From Bacteroidales bacterium (GTDB lineage Bacteria; Bacteroidota; Bacteroidia; Bacteroidales; JAOZVK01), in the NCBI GenBank assembly GCA_029938185.1, contig JAOZVK010000312.1, positions 1 through 6,910 on the forward strand: a stretch of DNA of 6,910 nucleotides. The letters run 5' to 3'. The notes beneath the pieces are model-generated. The model was not told the origin of the DNA. It saw only the letters and a list, made by a program, of their open reading frames with translations, and searched no databases. Shown in pieces: positions 5,719-6,910 of the stretch. The translations under genes were made by a program, and so were the position numbers. The first letter of the stretch is position 1; each line of letters begins with the position of its first letter.

Positions 5719-6651
5719 TTAATATTTTTCAAAATTACCATCATTTGATAAATCAATACTAAACTCTTCATTACTTTTGTTACCTATTATTTGTTTTTCA
5801 AAACTTATTTCTTCTTTTTTTTCTATATTAAAATCGTCTTGCTTATCCTGTAAATCACCAATTTGAAAAATAGAAATCAATTCTTTTAATTGTTTGGCTT
5901 GGACAGATAATCCATCTGCCGATTTAGACATTTCTATAGCCGATGTTGAATTTTCATTTGTTATCTCAGTCAAATACTGAATTGATGTATTGATTGCTTC
6001 TATTCCACTTTGTTGTTCTTTTCCTGCTGATACAATGTTGTTTACAAGTTCTGCACTTTTTATTATTTCAGGAATTAATACTGTTAGTTTTTCTCCAGCT
6101 ATTTTTGAAATCTCCTGTCCATTTTTCGAGAGCTTATCTATCTCATCTGATGCATTTTTGGTTTTATCGGCAAGTTTTCTTATTTCTTTTGAAACAATAG
6201 CAAATCCTTTACCGCTTTTTCCTGCTTGTGCTGCTTCAATTGCTGCATTTATTGAAAGTAAATCTGTTTTATCAGCAATTTCTGAAATTATTGTTATTTT
6301 TTCACTAATTTCCAGAACTGATTTTATTGTTTGTTGTAAAACTTTGTTACTATTTATTGTCTCTTTTGCTGTTTTAGAACTTATGTGTCCAGTATTTTCA
6401 GCTATTTCGGTATTTGAATTTATTGTGGCTGTCATTTGTTCCATTGAAGTTGCAATTTCTTCTGTTGTTGATGCTTGTTCGCTTGCATGTTGCGAAATTT
6501 GTTTAGACAATATGCTTAATTGATTACTTGTCCCTGAAACTGCCGATGCAGTATTGTTTATATTTAGTAGAATCTCTTTAAAATTCTTATTAATTTCATT
6601 TATTGATTTGTAAAGTTCGCCAATTTCGTCATGTCGATTCTCTTTTAACGT
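5719..6651 (-). pseudogene. 5'-truncated methyl-accepting chemotaxis protein (cytoplasmic signalling domain only)
   Basis: The frame stays open from 6663 to the stop at 5719-5721. Recognisable protein begins near 6648 with TLKENRHDEIGEL, the end of a HAMP domain (DEIGEL is the classic HAMP motif). Then come the first methylation helix (ASEQASTTEEIATSMEQM), the conserved signalling tip (about 6279-6166: DKTDLLSINAAIEAAQAGK through KGFAIVSKEIRKLA) and the returning helix with NENSTSAIEMS. The ligand-binding domain, both membrane segments and most of HAMP are absent, although chemoreceptors normally exceed 500 residues. Immediately upstream, at 6656, a copy of an intergenic repeat begins, and an in-frame stop lies at 6664-6666. 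No ATG precedes the methylation helix; only a rare TTG (6510) would allow a 263-residue product. It therefore looks like a broken gene, although a soluble fragment that joins receptor arrays cannot be excluded. No C-terminal CheR-binding pentapeptide is seen. Confidence 0.8.
5730..5756 (-). promoter_or_regulatory. Candidate promoter for the M1 peptidase gene
   Basis: On the minus strand TAATTTTG (5737-5730) is a perfect match to the TAnnTTTG -7 element of Bacteroidota, and TTG (5756-5754) lies 16 bases upstream, slightly too close for an ideal -33 element. It falls inside the last codons of the chemoreceptor remnant and would start a transcript with a leader of about 40 nt. Useful if the remnant has lost its own promoter. 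Chance match possible. Confidence 0.3.
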
Positions 6652-6655
6652 ATAG

Positions 6656-6693
6656 TAAGTAGGTTATCATATAAAATCGACACTTTGTAAAGT
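6656..6693 (-). repeat. Copy of the intergenic repeat at the chemoreceptor break point
   Basis: The reverse complement of 6656-6679 matches 3288-3311 at 22 of 24 positions (CGATTTTATA, a 2-base difference, then ATAACCTACTTA). Just beyond it, 6682-6693 reads ACTTTGTAAAGT, a 5-bp stem with a 2-nt loop, so here too a hairpin precedes the CGATTTTATA tail. The repeat starts 5-8 bases from the last recognisable chemoreceptor codon. Confidence 0.75.
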
Positions 6694-6724
6694 TATAACT
6701 TATTGTAATTCTGGTGTAAACAAA

Positions 6725-6750
6725 ATTATCAATTGTTTATTATCAATTGT
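6725..6750. repeat. Direct repeat ATTATCAATTGT x2
   Basis: ATTATCAATTGT occurs at 6725-6736 and 6739-6750 with a 14-base period, followed by CAATTA. The core CAATTG is palindromic. 'TTATCAATTGTCAATT'-type strings are common low-complexity intergenic repeats in AT-rich Bacteroidota, and a shorter related word is at 196-204 on the other strand. Confidence 0.5.
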
Positions 6751-6782
6751 CAATTACTTATTGGCCATTATTTTATTTTTTG

Positions 6783-6800
6783 ACAGGATTTACAGGATTG
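6783..6800. repeat. Tandem 9-mer ACAGGATTT/ACAGGATTG
   Basis: Two adjacent 9-base units, ACAGGATTT and ACAGGATTG. On the minus strand they read AATCCTGTAAATCCTGT, a widely distributed intergenic repeat type (recollection). They replace the codons that should follow the TIR-like remnant and supply its artificial ending NPVNPVKK and stop. Confidence 0.6.
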
Positions 6801-6865
6801 TCATCAATTTGCTCTTGAAAATCCACACCAAGTGGAATATCATTCATATCAAACCAAACATCGTA
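6800..6865 (-). pseudogene. TIR-domain coding remnant
   Basis: A 22-codon minus-strand peptide starting YDVWFDMNDIPLG and continuing VDFQEQIDD matches the box of TIR domains around 'G-x-x-VWFDxxDIxxGxDFxxxI'. TIR proteins in bacteria are typically NAD-degrading effectors or signal adaptors in antiphage systems. The open frame (6892 to the stop at 6773-6775) begins inside a hairpin repeat and ends in the ACAGGATT repeat, so the domain is cut on both sides: the N-terminal strand, the catalytic glutamate region and the C-terminal half are all missing. It is not a functional gene. Identification rests on a short motif and is fairly convincing but unverified. Confidence 0.5.
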
Positions 6866-6872
6866 CAATAAT

Positions 6873-6910
6873 CCCACAGTTATCACAGTGGGCTAACAAT
6901 AGAACCGCCC
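6873..6910 (+). repeat. Second, divergent copy of the CCCAC...GTGGG hairpin repeat, cut by the window edge
   Basis: CCCACAGT-TATC-ACAGTGGG followed by CTAACAATAGAAC aligns with 3246-3278 at 24 of 33 positions. The outer stem CCCAC/GTGGG is kept while the inner stem and loop change. After the ATAG flank comes AACCGCCC at the very end of the window, which may be the left half of the next variable hairpin. Confidence 0.6.

Noticed and set aside
5719..6510. Intact short chemoreceptor starting at TTG 6510
   Set aside because: Homologous protein sequence, including the HAMP end DEIGEL, continues upstream of this codon to about 6648 without a start, so the TTG is internal to a truncated gene.
5990..6523. 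177-codon plus-strand open frame opposite the chemoreceptor
   Set aside because: It is the antisense shadow of the heptad-rich chemoreceptor helices, rich in Ser/Phe/Ile and with no recognisable motif.

Overview
The window is AT-rich with A/T-rich leaders and no clear Shine-Dalgarno sites. Its gene content (a long FabH-like ketosynthase of the type common in Bacteroidota, a secreted M1 metallopeptidase with a GGMEFP-type exopeptidase motif, a chemoreceptor remnant) suggests a low-GC member of the Bacteroidota, possibly from the Bacteroidales or a related order. This placement is inferred from family resemblance and base composition only.

Layout. Positions 1-335 hold a short minus-strand coding remnant at the edge (resembling the tail of a large restriction-modification protein) and AT-rich, repeat-scarred intergenic DNA. 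336-1409 (+) is an intact KAS III/FabH-like enzyme. 1489-3171 (+) is an intact 560-residue AIPR-family (abortive infection/phage resistance) protein with an N-terminal PD-(D/E)XK-like nuclease motif. 3172-3494 is a cluster of hairpin repeats with no gene. 3552-5684 (-) is a secreted M1-family aminopeptidase-like protein. 5719 to about 6651 (-) is the C-terminal signalling part of a methyl-accepting chemotaxis protein that has lost its sensor, membrane and most HAMP sequence. 6656-6910 is repeat DNA with a small TIR-like coding remnant embedded in it.

Main observation. The AIPR gene sits inside a 2.1-kb segment (1414-3550) bounded by an imperfect inverted repeat of about 56 bp (50 of 56 aligned bases identical, plus one 2-base gap). 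The outer ends lie 4 nt and 1 nt from the stop codons of the two convergent housekeeping genes. The segment looks like a defence-gene cassette placed between convergent genes. Inside it, and again at 5703 and 6656-6910, are short REP-like repeats: a near-constant ATAGGTC-type flank followed by a hairpin whose stem sequence changes from copy to copy while staying self-complementary. One of these repeats abuts the exact point where the chemoreceptor gene is truncated, and others flank the TIR-like remnant. The window therefore reads as a small, repeat-rich accessory island with one live defence gene and pieces of two or three broken genes between ordinary metabolic genes. No transposase, integrase or RAYT gene is present in the window.
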